From Bacteroidia bacterium (GTDB lineage: Bacteria; Bacteroidota; Bacteroidia; UKL13-3), in contig JAGVLJ010000009.1 of assembly GCA_020049855.1 (NCBI GenBank), forward strand, positions 62,001-126,000: a DNA stretch of 64,000 nt, in the 5' to 3' direction. The position numbers and the translations under genes are program-made. Of the stretch, positions 18,181 to 27,097 are shown piece after piece (positions within the stretch are counted from its first letter, which is position 1; each line of letters begins with the position of its first letter). Under the pieces are notes generated by a model that did no database searches, was not told the DNA's origin, and was given only the letters and a program-made list of their open reading frames with translations.

Positions 18181-21100
18181 CTAAAGTAAGTGATGCTGTT
18201 TTTTATAGAACATGTGCACAATAATTGGAAAAATAAGAAGGATTAAAATGGTGGCTGTAATCAATCCTCCAATGATAACAACTGCAAGCGGTTTTTGCGT
18301 TTCGGAGCCAATACCTGTAGAGAGCGCGGCAGGTAATAAGCCAATTGCTGCCATCAAAGCAGTCATAACTACCGGTCGAACTCTTGTTTTAACCCCTTCT
18401 TTGATTGCTTCATCCAGCGACATTTTTTTGTGAAGATTCTTGTTGAATACCGATATAAGAATTACCCCGTTTTGAATACATATCCCGAACAAAGCAATAA
18501 AACCTACACCAGCTGATATTCCAAAGTTGATTCCGGTAAGGTGCAGCGCAATGATTCCGCCAATAAGGGCAAAGGGTACATTTATCAATACCAGACCCGC
18601 ATCGCGCACATTTCCGAACAGAATAAACAAGATGATAAAAATGGCAACAAGGCTCATGGGGACTACCTGACTAAGACGGTTGGATGCCCTTACCTGATTT
18701 TCAAATTCGCCAGCCCACTGAATAGAATATCCTTTTGGAAGTTTTATATGTTGGTTCACGCGTTTCATGGCTTCTTTTATTGTTCCACCTAAATCACGTT
18801 CGCGCACAGAGAATTTTACTCCGATATATCTTTTGCCATCTCTGTAAATAAATGCAGGGCCGGTAATGGTTTTGATGCTTGCAATTTCCTGTAAAGGTAT
18901 CTTATGGCCATGAATGGTTGGAACCATTAACTGCTTAATTACATCTTCTGATTTCCTGAATTCATAAGGGTATCGTATTCTGATATCAAATTTTCGTTCG
19001 CCTTCGTACATGAGGCTTGCTGTTTTACCTCCAATGGCCATTTCTATTACCGCCTGTGCATTGGCAGTGGTTACGCCATATAATGCCATTTTACTATCAT
19101 GCAGGACGATGCTTATTTCCGGTTGCCCAATGTTGCGTAAGATACCTACATCTTTCACTCCACGCACATCTTTAATCTGATTCAGCACCTGATTGGATAA
19201 ATCATCAAGTTGTTCAAGGTCATCACCAAAAATTTTTACCGCATTTGAGGCGTTGATACCGGCTACTGCTTCGGCCACATTATCAATAATTGGTTGCGAA
19301 TAGTTGTATACGATGCCCTGATATTGTTTCAGTTTCTTATCCATTTCCTCAATGAGTTGATCCGTACTTATTTTTCGTTTCCATTCCTCTTTAGGTTTCA
19401 GGTTTACCTGCATTTGTACGTAGTAAAAACCTGAAGGGTCGGTACCATCGTTTGAGCGGCCTGTTTGTGAAAGCACTCCATTTACTTCTTTGAATTCCAT
19501 CAGCCTTGACCTAAGAACATGTACCATCTTAACGGTTTCGTTTAGTGAACTGCTCATGGGCAATTTGGCTTCAACCCATAATGCACCTTCATTTAGTTGG
19601 GGCAAGAATTCAGTACCCAGAAATTTGGCAGAGAATAAAGTAGCAAACAACAATAAAAATGCGGCAGGGAGGCTAATCTTCCGGTTTTGATACGTCCAGT
19701 TAAATGCCTTCATCACCACCCGGTTAATGAAAATTGGAATTGGATTTTCTTTTTCACGCACATTTTTCTTCAGTAAAACTGCACACAACAAAGGCACCAG
19801 TGTAAGTGAAAAGATGAGTGCTCCTACTAACGCAAAACCTAAAGTATAAGCGAGGGGGGAGAACATTTTTCCCTCTACTTTTTGGAATGAAAAAATGGGA
19901 ATAAGGGCTGTAATGATGATTAGTTTGGAGAAGAATACTGCTTTACCCATTTCTCCGCCTGTACGTTTTATCATGCCCAGTTTAGATAGTTTATTAAATC
20001 GCTCCATCCCGAATCGCAGCGCCTGATGGTCGAGGGTAACAAAAATCCCTTCTACCATTACTACTGCGCCATCTATGATAATTCCAAAGTCAACCGCTCC
20101 CATAGAGAGCAGGTTGGCTGACATCCCTTTTAGTTTCATACACAGAAATGCGAATAAAAGTGCCAATGGAATAATTATAGATACTATGAGTGTAGTACGC
20201 CAGTCGGCCATAAAAAGAAAAACAATTACCGTTACAAAAATGATTCCTTCCAGGAGATTATGCATGACAGTATGTGTACAGAAATCCATGAGGATATCTC
20301 TATCGTAAAATGTAACCATTTTTACATCGGCAGGGAGTATTTTGCTGTTTAGCTCTTCAATTTTATCTTTTACTTTTGCCAACACCTGAGATGGATTTTC
20401 TCCTTTGCGCATCACTATAATTCCTTCCACGGCATCGTCACTGTAATTTAACCCCGCTTGTCCCACCCGTGGAGCACTTGACATGGCTACGTTAGCCAGA
20501 TTTTTTACCAACACAGGATTTACTCCCATATTGTCGACAACAATGTTTTCAATATCTTCAATCTTGTTTAGTAATCCGATTCCCCTCACTACGTAAGCTT
20601 GTCCGTTCTTCTCAATAACATCTCCACCTACATTGATATTGCTTTTTGAAATTGCGTTATATACTTCAAGTGGTGTTAGGTCATATTTGTGCAGCTTGGT
20701 CGGGTCAACAGTGATTTCGTAAATTTTTTCCTGCCCCCCAAATGCTACTATATCGGCCACTCCAGGTACACTTCTCAACTGGCGGTTGATAACCCAGTTT
20801 TGTAGCGTAAGGAGTTCTCGTGTGTCTCTTGATTTGCTTTGGAGGGTATATCGGAAAATCTCACCGGTAGGTCCATAAGGAGGTTGCACATCTGGGTCAA
20901 CTCCATCAGGCAGGGATATGCTACGCAACTGGTTATTTACCTGCTGTCGTGCAAAAAAATCTTCTACATCATCTTCAAAAATGATTTTGATGACTGACAG
21001 GCCGAACATGGTAATAGATCGTACATTTGTTTTACGTTGAACGGCATTCATGGCCACTTCAATAGGAACAGTAACAAACCGCTCTACTTCTTCTGCACTA

Positions 21101-21276
21101 CGACCGTTCCATTCAGTTACAATAATAATTTGCGTATTGGTTACATCAGGGAATGCTTCAATGGGAGTATTCAAGTAGCTAATCACTCCGGCAACAGCCA
21201 AAATGATAACCATAAACACTGTAAAGAATCGGTTCTTGAGTGAAAATCCAACTACATTTCGAATAAACTTGTTCAT
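18181..21276 (-). CDS. Heavy-metal efflux RND transporter, CzcA-like
   Basis: Inner-membrane pump of a tripartite CzcCBA-type system, driven by proton motive force. At 1031 residues it has the RND layout: helix 1 at residues 10-30, two large periplasmic loops, and C-terminal GLLPAALSTGIGSETQKPLA. The helix 4 motif is DFGIIIDGAVVMVE (about residues 396-409). This DFG-x3-DGA-x4-E pattern belongs to the divalent-cation (Zn/Co/Cd/Ni) pumps, not to the Cu/Ag CusA pattern (DAAIVMIEN type). The metal is therefore probably divalent, which is an inference. It is last in the operon after the outer-membrane and adaptor genes, starting 4 nt after the adaptor stop. Confidence 0.92.
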   Translation of the reverse strand: MNKFIRNVVGFSLKNRFFTVFMVIILAVAGVISYLNTPIEAFPDVTNTQIIIVTEWNGRSAEEVERFVTVPIEVAMNAVQRKTNVRSITMFGLSVIKIIFEDDVEDFFARQQVNNQLRSISLPDGVDPDVQPPYGPTGEIFRYTLQSKSRDTRELLTLQNWVINRQLRSVPGVADIVAFGGQEKIYEITVDPTKLHKYDLTPLEVYNAISKSNINVGGDVIEKNGQAYVVRGIGLLNKIEDIENIVVDNMGVNPVLVKNLANVAMSSAPRVGQAGLNYSDDAVEGIIVMRKGENPSQVLAKVKDKIEELNSKILPADVKMVTFYDRDILMDFCTHTVMHNLLEGIIFVTVIVFLFMADWRTTLIVSIIIPLALLFAFLCMKLKGMSANLLSMGAVDFGIIIDGAVVMVEGIFVTLDHQALRFGMERFNKLSKLGMIKRTGGEMGKAVFFSKLIIITALIPIFSFQKVEGKMFSPLAYTLGFALVGALIFSLTLVPLLCAVLLKKNVREKENPIPIFINRVVMKAFNWTYQNRKISLPAAFLLLFATLFSAKFLGTEFLPQLNEGALWVEAKLPMSSSLNETVKMVHVLRSRLMEFKEVNGVLSQTGRSNDGTDPSGFYYVQMQVNLKPKEEWKRKISTDQLIEEMDKKLKQYQGIVYNYSQPIIDNVAEAVAGINASNAVKIFGDDLEQLDDLSNQVLNQIKDVRGVKDVGILRNIGQPEISIVLHDSKMALYGVTTANAQAVIEMAIGGKTASLMYEGERKFDIRIRYPYEFRKSEDVIKQLMVPTIHGHKIPLQEIASIKTITGPAFIYRDGKRYIGVKFSVRERDLGGTIKEAMKRVNQHIKLPKGYSIQWAGEFENQVRASNRLSQVVPMSLVAIFIILFILFGNVRDAGLVLINVPFALIGGIIALHLTGINFGISAGVGFIALFGICIQNGVILISVFNKNLHKKMSLDEAIKEGVKTRVRPVVMTALMAAIGLLPAALSTGIGSETQKPLAVVIIGGLITATILILLIFPIIVHMFYKKQHHLL

Positions 21277-21280
21277 TACG

Positions 21281-22357
21281 TTAATCGTTTAATGCGTCAT
21301 AAATAAGCAACTGGTTTTTGGAGATTACTTTTTCACCTTCTCTGACTCCTTGGCTTATATAGGTGCGATCATTAAGTACCCGATACAGTTCAACCTCCCT
21401 TGTCTCGATACTGTCGCGATTATAAAAAATCATTACATAGTTTTTACTTTTATCAAAAATTACAGCTGATGACGGAACGCTGGCCATTTTTTCATTTTCA
21501 CTGAAGTTGACTGTTACCGTGGCATTCATTTCAGGCTTAAGGCGATAGCCTGGATTATCGAGCTTGATACGAATCTTCATAGTTTTGGTATCGGGATCCA
21601 ATACATTATAAATTTTGTCAACTTTACCCTTAAATATATCACCTCGATAGCTGATTGTTTCAATGTCGGCATCAAAATCTTCTTTTATTTTAGAAATATC
21701 TGTTTCATTTACGTTGGCCAGTACCCAAATATCATTAATCTGAGAAATGGTAAATATGTTATCAGAATTGTCTGACCGAAGTTGCATATCGCGGTTAATT
21801 TTTTTTTCAACAATAAAACCACTGATAGGTGCTTTTACTACATATTCTGAATGAGTATTGATACCATATATGGTAAGAACTTCTTTAATCCGGTTAAGTT
21901 CTGCTTCTGCTTTTGCTTTTTCTTTTTTGGCCGCAAGTACTTCACGTTCCGAGTTAAGTTTACCCTCATACAAATCCTGTGCGACATTCAGGTTTTTTTC
22001 CGCCATCAAAAGGTCTGATTGGGCATCAACCAACTGCCGTTCAAAATCGGCAGCTTCACTACTTCGAATGGTGGCAAGTATTTCTCCTTTTTGAACATAA
22101 TCACCCAATTCTACTTTTACTTCAATCACGTTGCCTCCAACAAGTGGATATACTTCAATTACCTTGTTCTCATCAGGAGTTACTTTGCCAATTAACCGCA
22201 GTTGGTTCATTACCTGAATGTTTTTTACTTCACTCAATTCAATACGTTTCATCATAGTATCGGAAATTGAAAATTTTTCATTCACATTTTCAGTCTGTGG
22301 CTTGTTGCAGGACCCGAATGCAAGTACGGTAATCACAGCGGCATATATTAATTTCAT
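21281..22357 (-). CDS. RND efflux periplasmic adaptor (membrane fusion protein), CzcB-like lipoprotein
   Basis: Links the CzcA-like pump to the CzcC-like channel. The 358-residue chain starts with a lipoprotein signal MKLIYAAVITVLAFGSC (Cys17). A biotinyl/lipoyl-like hairpin follows (YPLVGGNVIEVKVELGDYVQKGEIL), then a helical hairpin of about residues 100-165, and then beta-barrel domains with VKAPISGFIVEKKI. The frame extends to 22411, overlapping the upstream gene by 50 nt, but the signal peptide points to the ATG at 22357, 4 nt after the upstream stop. No His-rich N-terminal metal-binding segment is present, in contrast to some CzcB proteins. Confidence 0.9.
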   Translation of the reverse strand: MKLIYAAVITVLAFGSCNKPQTENVNEKFSISDTMMKRIELSEVKNIQVMNQLRLIGKVTPDENKVIEVYPLVGGNVIEVKVELGDYVQKGEILATIRSSEAADFERQLVDAQSDLLMAEKNLNVAQDLYEGKLNSEREVLAAKKEKAKAEAELNRIKEVLTIYGINTHSEYVVKAPISGFIVEKKINRDMQLRSDNSDNIFTISQINDIWVLANVNETDISKIKEDFDADIETISYRGDIFKGKVDKIYNVLDPDTKTMKIRIKLDNPGYRLKPEMNATVTVNFSENEKMASVPSSAVIFDKSKNYVMIFYNRDSIETREVELYRVLNDRTYISQGVREGEKVISKNQLLIYDALND

Positions 22358-22361
22358 ACGT

Positions 22362-23699
22362 TTACCGATATAGTTCAATTCCAACCAAAAAACTGAGTTC
22401 TTCATATGCATTTATTCTGTTTATATTTAAACGATTCATTTCTTTAATACTATTCATGTAGGTTTCGAACAAATCAATAAATTCAATGAGTGATAGATTC
22501 CGTTTCCTGAAATTTTCAATCACCCCCTGGTTTAGCAGTTCGAACTCATTTGTAAAGGTTAAATCAAGGTGGTCATATAATTCATCAATACTTTTTATTT
22601 TATATAGGGATGAAATAATTTCATTGTTAATCTGATTTATTTTGTTATCATAAATTCTTTTTTGTGCTTCTGTCAGGTATTCCGTTGCTTTTATATTCCC
22701 TTGGTTTCTGTTCCAAACCGGAATATCCATTCCTAATGAAATTCCAGTGTATTTAGGGATATAACTTCCTGCCTGATCATAGAGGCCACCCACATGAATA
22801 TCAGGGACTGATTTTGCTTTTTGGAGGGCTGTATTGAGGTGAGCAATTTTTAGTTGAATTGCCTCGGCTTGTAAATCCGGTCGGTTGGATAAGGCCAGTT
22901 CTACCAGATTTTTCTGATTGAGTTGTTCTAAATCATAAACCTTTAGGTCTTTCTCCTCTACCTGTGGAACTACATGTTGCTTTGTTTGAAGGTAGGTTTG
23001 CAAGATGTTCTGGCGGTCGGTACGTTGAATGATCATTTCATTTTTTTCATTGATTAACTGAAAAACAAATGCCTTTAATCTGACTACTTCTTTGAGCGGA
23101 ATATTCCCTTTTTTGTATTGAACTTCAAATTGGTTAACCGTATTTTGTAAAACCCTTATTTGCTCTTCGTACATTGAAATGCTTTTCTGTAGATAATGAA
23201 CCGAATAAAAGCTTGTAACCAGATCGAATTTTAGGGTGCGTAATAAGTCAAGGAAATAATTTTCGCTAAGTTTAGCATTTTCGGATGCTATTTGTATGTT
23301 TTTATTTCGTTTTCCTGCAGTCTGTATAAGTTGGTCAATGGTAAAAATTTTTTCTCCGGTTTTTCCAATATCGACATATTTATTTTTCTGTCCGTTGTAA
23401 AAATTTCCTTCGGCTGTTACAAACGGATTATTATAAAGCCTAGCTTGTTTTACCAATGCTGTGGCTGCATCAACCTGAAACCTTGCCGCTAGTAACATGA
23501 GGTTTTTTTCGGTAAATCGGGCTTCTGATTGTTTTAGCGTAAGATACAAAGTATCTCCAGCTAGCGTATCTGTCGGGGCGAGGATAGCAGCTTGTAAATT
23601 ATTTATATTAAGAGTAAACAATAGAAACATACTAAGTCTTAGTTGCCTGTTTCTATGAAATAAATGATTTTGTTTTGTGGAATTTACGTATGTATTCAT
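22362..23699 (-). CDS. Outer-membrane efflux channel, TolC/CzcC-like
   Basis: Outer-membrane component of the metal efflux system. The 445-residue protein has a signal peptide with a long N-terminus (hydrophobic RLSMFLLFTLNINNLQAA) and two TolC-type repeats of long amphipathic helices rich in Gln, Asn and Lys, for example AARFQVDAATALVKQARLYN and LSNRPDLQAEAIQLKIAHLN, the second being the usual NRPDL motif. It starts 98 nt downstream of the small exported-protein gene and ends 4 nt before the adaptor start. The order is therefore channel, adaptor, pump. Confidence 0.9.
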   Translation of the reverse strand: MNTYVNSTKQNHLFHRNRQLRLSMFLLFTLNINNLQAAILAPTDTLAGDTLYLTLKQSEARFTEKNLMLLAARFQVDAATALVKQARLYNNPFVTAEGNFYNGQKNKYVDIGKTGEKIFTIDQLIQTAGKRNKNIQIASENAKLSENYFLDLLRTLKFDLVTSFYSVHYLQKSISMYEEQIRVLQNTVNQFEVQYKKGNIPLKEVVRLKAFVFQLINEKNEMIIQRTDRQNILQTYLQTKQHVVPQVEEKDLKVYDLEQLNQKNLVELALSNRPDLQAEAIQLKIAHLNTALQKAKSVPDIHVGGLYDQAGSYIPKYTGISLGMDIPVWNRNQGNIKATEYLTEAQKRIYDNKINQINNEIISSLYKIKSIDELYDHLDLTFTNEFELLNQGVIENFRKRNLSLIEFIDLFETYMNSIKEMNRLNINRINAYEELSFLVGIELYR

Positions 23700-23797
23700 T
23701 GATAAATTTATTTAGCTTTTTTTCGGCTATTAAAAACAGTATAACCGAAAACTAGAAAATACGTGGGGTAACAGCCCGCCAGAAGAACAGGGAGGAT

Positions 23798-24151
23798 TTA
23801 TATACGAATGCGGCTGTATCGGATAAAGAGCGGAGTATTATCTTTATCAGGTTTATCTGAACATACAATCACCTTGAGTGTCATTAGCAATATGCCTTGT
23901 TTCTCAGAAATCAGGTGTGAGATAAGGGTATATGTTTTGTTTTGTGTTTGCTCAAAATCTTCTTCTGAATTGGGCAGAAGGTTTTCGTCTAAGAGGAAAT
24001 ATGGTGACGAATTATCCTTTTGTTTGGTAGAATGAATTTTGATTGTGCTCAGATCATCAGATTGCCGATTGCCAATAACTGAGGCATAACCCAATAGTTG
24101 GGAGCCAATAAGTAAAACGGCTATAACAAGTTTTTTAAACACGGCTTTCAT
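23798..24151 (-). CDS. Small exported protein at the head of the metal efflux operon, unknown function
   Basis: 117 residues with a clear signal peptide (KKLVIAVLLIGSQLLGYAS). The mature part of about 93 residues is polar with a single Cys and only two His (IHSTK, ISHLISE), so it does not look like a metal-binding CusF or a His-rich sensor. The sequence is not recognised. Its position 98 nt before the channel gene on the same strand, and a promoter-like GAACTTTG at 24165-24158, make it the likely first gene of the czc operon. It could be an accessory periplasmic factor or an unrelated envelope peptide. Confidence 0.6.
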   Translation of the reverse strand: MKAVFKKLVIAVLLIGSQLLGYASVIGNRQSDDLSTIKIHSTKQKDNSSPYFLLDENLLPNSEEDFEQTQNKTYTLISHLISEKQGILLMTLKVIVCSDKPDKDNTPLFIRYSRIRI

Positions 24152-24157
24152 TAGCTA

Positions 24158-24165
24158 CAAAGTTC
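24158..24165 (-). promoter_or_regulatory. Candidate -7 element for the czc-type operon
   Basis: GAACTTTG on the minus strand has one mismatch to TAnnTTTG and ends 6 nt before the ATG of the small exported protein, the same near-leaderless geometry as at nhaD and ruvB. Confidence 0.4.
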
Positions 24166-24195
24166 ATGCCGCTGCGTTTCATTTCAACATTCAAC

Positions 24196-24537
24196 TTAGC
24201 CCCCAGCTTTTTTTGTTTTATATCCCTGTTGAGAAAGGTAGGCAAGTATTTTGTCTCTATGATCACCTTGTAATAGAATTTCTCCATCTTTTACCGAACC
24301 GCCAACACCACATTTTTGTTTTAAATTTTTTCCAAGTTCTATTAGGTCAGCCTCATTTCCCATAAATCCCGAAATCCTTGAAACCATTTTTCCGCCACCT
24401 AACCTTTCCAGGTAAATTTTCAAATTTTGTTTTTGTGGTGATGGGGTTTCTACCACTTTATCACCATCTTTATTGTATTCAAAGTTAGTATCTGTTGAAT
24501 ACACAATTCCGTCCCTATGTTTGTTCTTATTATTCAT
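24196..24537 (-). CDS. eIF1/SUI1-like translation factor (YciH family)
   Basis: A 113-residue protein with the SUI1 fold in its C-terminal two thirds. [20 protein letters not shown] corresponds to the first strand and loop, and [30 protein letters not shown] is the family signature (KxxxGxGGxxKxxxIxLQGDHR). YciH in bacteria resembles eukaryotic initiation factor 1 and is thought to influence start-site fidelity. The frame is open to 24651, but the ATG at 24537 gives [16 protein letters not shown], the usual N-terminus. A CATTTTTG (one mismatch to TAnnTTTG) ends 7 nt upstream. A start-selection factor is of interest in a genome with many leaderless starts, but any link is speculative. Confidence 0.9.
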   Translation of the reverse strand: MNNKNKHRDGIVYSTDTNFEYNKDGDKVVETPSPQKQNLKIYLERLGGGKMVSRISGFMGNEADLIELGKNLKQKCGVGGSVKDGEILLQGDHRDKILAYLSQQGYKTKKAGG

Positions 24538-24725
24538 TCGTTTGCAAAAATGAATATTAAAAAGACTATTTCCAAGATTAAGTAACTTAGGGCTAGATAT
24601 ATCATCCTTTTTGGGTATCTTGATTACTATGTTCAACTTTACCTGCTCCATTTTTTACACATCATGCTACTTACATGTGTAGTGATGGGATGCAGGAAAA
24701 AGTAAAACCCAGACTTAAGGTTTTA

Positions 24726-25616
24726 TTACCCAAAATCGGGAACTTTTGTAATTACTCTTAAGGATTTGGGTAAAACGGATACTGATAGCTCTTTGCCCAT
24801 ACGATAGGGCTCCCCGTCAATATTCACTACCTCGGCATGTTCGCGAGTTATACGAATGTGTTTTCCTTTGAGGATCTCTACATCTTTTGAGCGATTAAAT
24901 CGTTGAGTAAACATTTCAAAGGCCAATCGGGGCATGTTGGTTACTTTAACATTTTTTAATATCGCAATATCCAGCAAACCATCCTGCATATCGGCTCCGG
25001 GAGCAATAAATGCGTTGTTACCATATTGGTCGCCATTTGAGAAAGTGATCAAAAACGCGCTTTTTTCGTATATTTTCCCGTCTATTTCCAGATGATAATT
25101 TTGTGATTTATAGAGGCTGAATTCCCGCAAAGTGATTTTCGCGTAGGACCAGAAGCCCCGCTTAGGCGCGCTGGCAAATTTTGCCGCAACATGTGCGTCA
25201 AAGCCCACACCCGATACGTTTACAAAAAAACGCTCATTGACCATGGCGGTATCAATTGTTTTACTTTTTCCTACGTTTAATACGTGAATGGCTAATTCGG
25301 CAACCAACGGAATTTTAAGGTAACGTGCGAAACCATTTCCCGACCCTTGAGGAATGATGCCAAGCTCAATTGGTGTATTTACAAGGCATTTTGCTACCTG
25401 ATTGATGGTGCCATCTCCACCCACAGCTACTACAATAGCACTTGCTTCTTTAATTGCTTTAAGGGTTAATTGGTGGGTGTCATCGGCTTTTTGTGTAAAA
25501 AGAATCTCGGCATCATAAATCTGATTGTTAAGATAACGCTTTATGATATCAGGCATTGATTTTTTATTAATACCTCCCGAAATAGGATTGACAATGAATG
25601 TTATTTTTTTTCTCAC
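24726..25616 (-). CDS. Diacylglycerol kinase-like lipid kinase (DagK/YegS family)
   Basis: Phosphorylates a lipid such as diacylglycerol; cytoplasmic or peripheral membrane. It has the N-terminal ITFIVNPISGG, the nucleotide-binding VAVGGDGTINQVAK and GIIPQGSGNGFARYL, and a C-terminal beta-sandwich with INIDGEPYRMGK-like VVNIDGEPYRMG. The frame is open to an ATG at 25631, but TACTTTTG at 25628-25621 would then lie inside the coding sequence. I place the start at the GTG at 25616, 4 nt after that element, giving 296 residues beginning MRKKITFIVN. It is divergent from the methyltransferase gene. Lipid substrate not predictable. Confidence 0.88.
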   Translation of the reverse strand: MRKKITFIVNPISGGINKKSMPDIIKRYLNNQIYDAEILFTQKADDTHQLTLKAIKEASAIVVAVGGDGTINQVAKCLVNTPIELGIIPQGSGNGFARYLKIPLVAELAIHVLNVGKSKTIDTAMVNERFFVNVSGVGFDAHVAAKFASAPKRGFWSYAKITLREFSLYKSQNYHLEIDGKIYEKSAFLITFSNGDQYGNNAFIAPGADMQDGLLDIAILKNVKVTNMPRLAFEMFTQRFNRSKDVEILKGKHIRITREHAEVVNIDGEPYRMGKELSVSVLPKSLRVITKVPDFG

Positions 25617-25620
25617 ACGG

Positions 25621-25628
25621 CAAAAGTA
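25621..25628 (-). promoter_or_regulatory. -7 promoter element for the DagK-like gene
   Basis: TACTTTTG on the minus strand is an exact TAnnTTTG match, ending 4 nt before a GTG in frame. It implies a leaderless transcript with a GTG start. Confidence 0.55.
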
Positions 25629-25709
25629 CATATTGCCTGTTAATTTCTACTGTAACTTTCGGCTTTTAGTAAGAATGAATTGTTGCGGGTTACTTTAATT
25701 GAATAACCG

Positions 25710-25717
25710 TACTTTTG
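25710..25717 (+). promoter_or_regulatory. -7 promoter element for the THUMP methyltransferase gene
   Basis: TACTTTTG, an exact TAnnTTTG match, ends 16 nt before the ATG at 25734. Together with the divergent element at 25628-25621 it forms a compact two-way promoter region. Confidence 0.5.
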
Positions 25718-25733
25718 AGCCAAATAAAGAAAT

Positions 25734-26909
25734 ATGTTATCGGGGAATTATAAAATGACGGCACAAACCATGTTTGGTTTGGAAGAGGTGTTAGCTGCCG
25801 AATTACGAAAACTTGGTGCACGGGAAGTGGAGCAGCATAACCGGGCTGTAAGTTTTGTGGGAGATATTGGCTTTATGTATAAAGCCAATCTGTGTTTATA
25901 CACAGCTCTTCGCATATTGGTGCCTGTTAAAACATTTAGTGTACGCAATGAACAGGATTTATATGATGAAATAAAAAAGATAGACTGGGAAACCTATATG
26001 GGTGTGGATGACACACTCGCAGTGAATTGTTCACTGAATTCAGAATTATTTAATCACTCGCAATTCCTTTCTCAAAAAACCAAAGATGCTGTTGTGGATC
26101 AGTTTAGGGAAAAACACCAAAAGCGCCCGTCTGTTGATTTGGACCAACCCACGTTACGTATTCATTTGTTTGTATCGCAGGATACCTGTATGGTTTCTTT
26201 AGACAGTTCGGGAGAATCCCTGCATAAGCGTGGTTATCGCGATATGACCAACCTGGCACCTATAAATGAAGTGCTGGCTGCGGGGATTGTAAAACTTACA
26301 GGCTGGGATGGCTACCGCAATTTCGTAGATCCGATGTGCGGTTCCGGTACTATTTTGATTGAAGCAGCCCTTCAGGCACTAAGTATTCCGGCAGGGTATT
26401 ACCGCAAATCATTTGGTTTTATGCGCTGGAAAAACTTTGATGAAACACTCTGGAATAAAATTTTGGATGCTGCGGTAGCTAAAATAAAAGAAGGGGATAA
26501 GGTAAAATTATTAGGCGGGGAAATTTCAAAAAATGTAGCACGCAAAGCTGTGGTAAATATTCACGAAGCCAAAGTAGATGATGTGGTAACCATTCGTACT
26601 GCGGCTTTTGATGATTTGGAAGTTCCTGCAGGAGGAGGGATTCTTGTTATCAATCCACCTTATGGCGAACGTATGGATAAAGACGAGGATATTATGGCTT
26701 TGTACAAATCCATTGGGGACACGTTAAAGAAAAAATGGGCAGGCTATGAGGCCTGGATTATTACCTCCAATATGGAGGCAGCCAAAGCCATTCGCTTAGA
26801 CCCTTCGCGTAAAATCAAATTATTCAATGGTGCTTTGGAGTGTCGGTTGTTAAAATTTGAATTGTACAGCGGAACGAGAAGAAAGGATAAGCTGGCTGAG
26901 CAGTCTTAG
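25734..26909 (+). CDS. THUMP-domain class I rRNA (guanine-N2)-methyltransferase (RlmL N-terminal-like)
   Basis: SAM-dependent RNA methyltransferase related to the N-terminal half of E. coli RlmKL, which makes m2G2445 in 23S rRNA. The N-terminal ferredoxin-like/THUMP part covers about residues 8-160 (MFGLEEVLAAELRKLGA, ending LHKRGYRDMTNLAPINE). The catalytic domain has DPMCGSGTILIEAAL (about 201-215) and the base-flipping motif NPPYGERM (about 310-317). At 391 residues it lacks the RlmK half, as usual outside Gammaproteobacteria. The exact target is inferred from homology. The start could be the ATG at 25734 or the in-frame ATG seven codons later; the promoter at 25710 allows either. Confidence 0.9.
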   Translation: MLSGNYKMTAQTMFGLEEVLAAELRKLGAREVEQHNRAVSFVGDIGFMYKANLCLYTALRILVPVKTFSVRNEQDLYDEIKKIDWETYMGVDDTLAVNCSLNSELFNHSQFLSQKTKDAVVDQFREKHQKRPSVDLDQPTLRIHLFVSQDTCMVSLDSSGESLHKRGYRDMTNLAPINEVLAAGIVKLTGWDGYRNFVDPMCGSGTILIEAALQALSIPAGYYRKSFGFMRWKNFDETLWNKILDAAVAKIKEGDKVKLLGGEISKNVARKAVVNIHEAKVDDVVTIRTAAFDDLEVPAGGGILVINPPYGERMDKDEDIMALYKSIGDTLKKKWAGYEAWIITSNMEAAKAIRLDPSRKIKLFNGALECRLLKFELYSGTRRKDKLAEQS

Positions 26910-27097
26910 GGTTGTTATGCTCACGAAGGAAGCATGTTCACAAAGCGTATAGTTTATGCCCAAGGCAGGTTTACGACTATTCTTGGTTGTTGATATTACC
27001 TTTTTCGTGGGATTCGAATTTATTAGAGTAACACTCAGGTATCTTAACACATTTTTAATTACCGAGGGTAATAATTCAATCTAAATAAACGATTTCT

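Noticed and set aside
18181-21276. Calling the RND pump CusA (copper/silver)
   Set aside because: The helix 4 motif is DFG-x3-DGA-x4-E, the pattern of divalent-cation pumps, not that of CusA.
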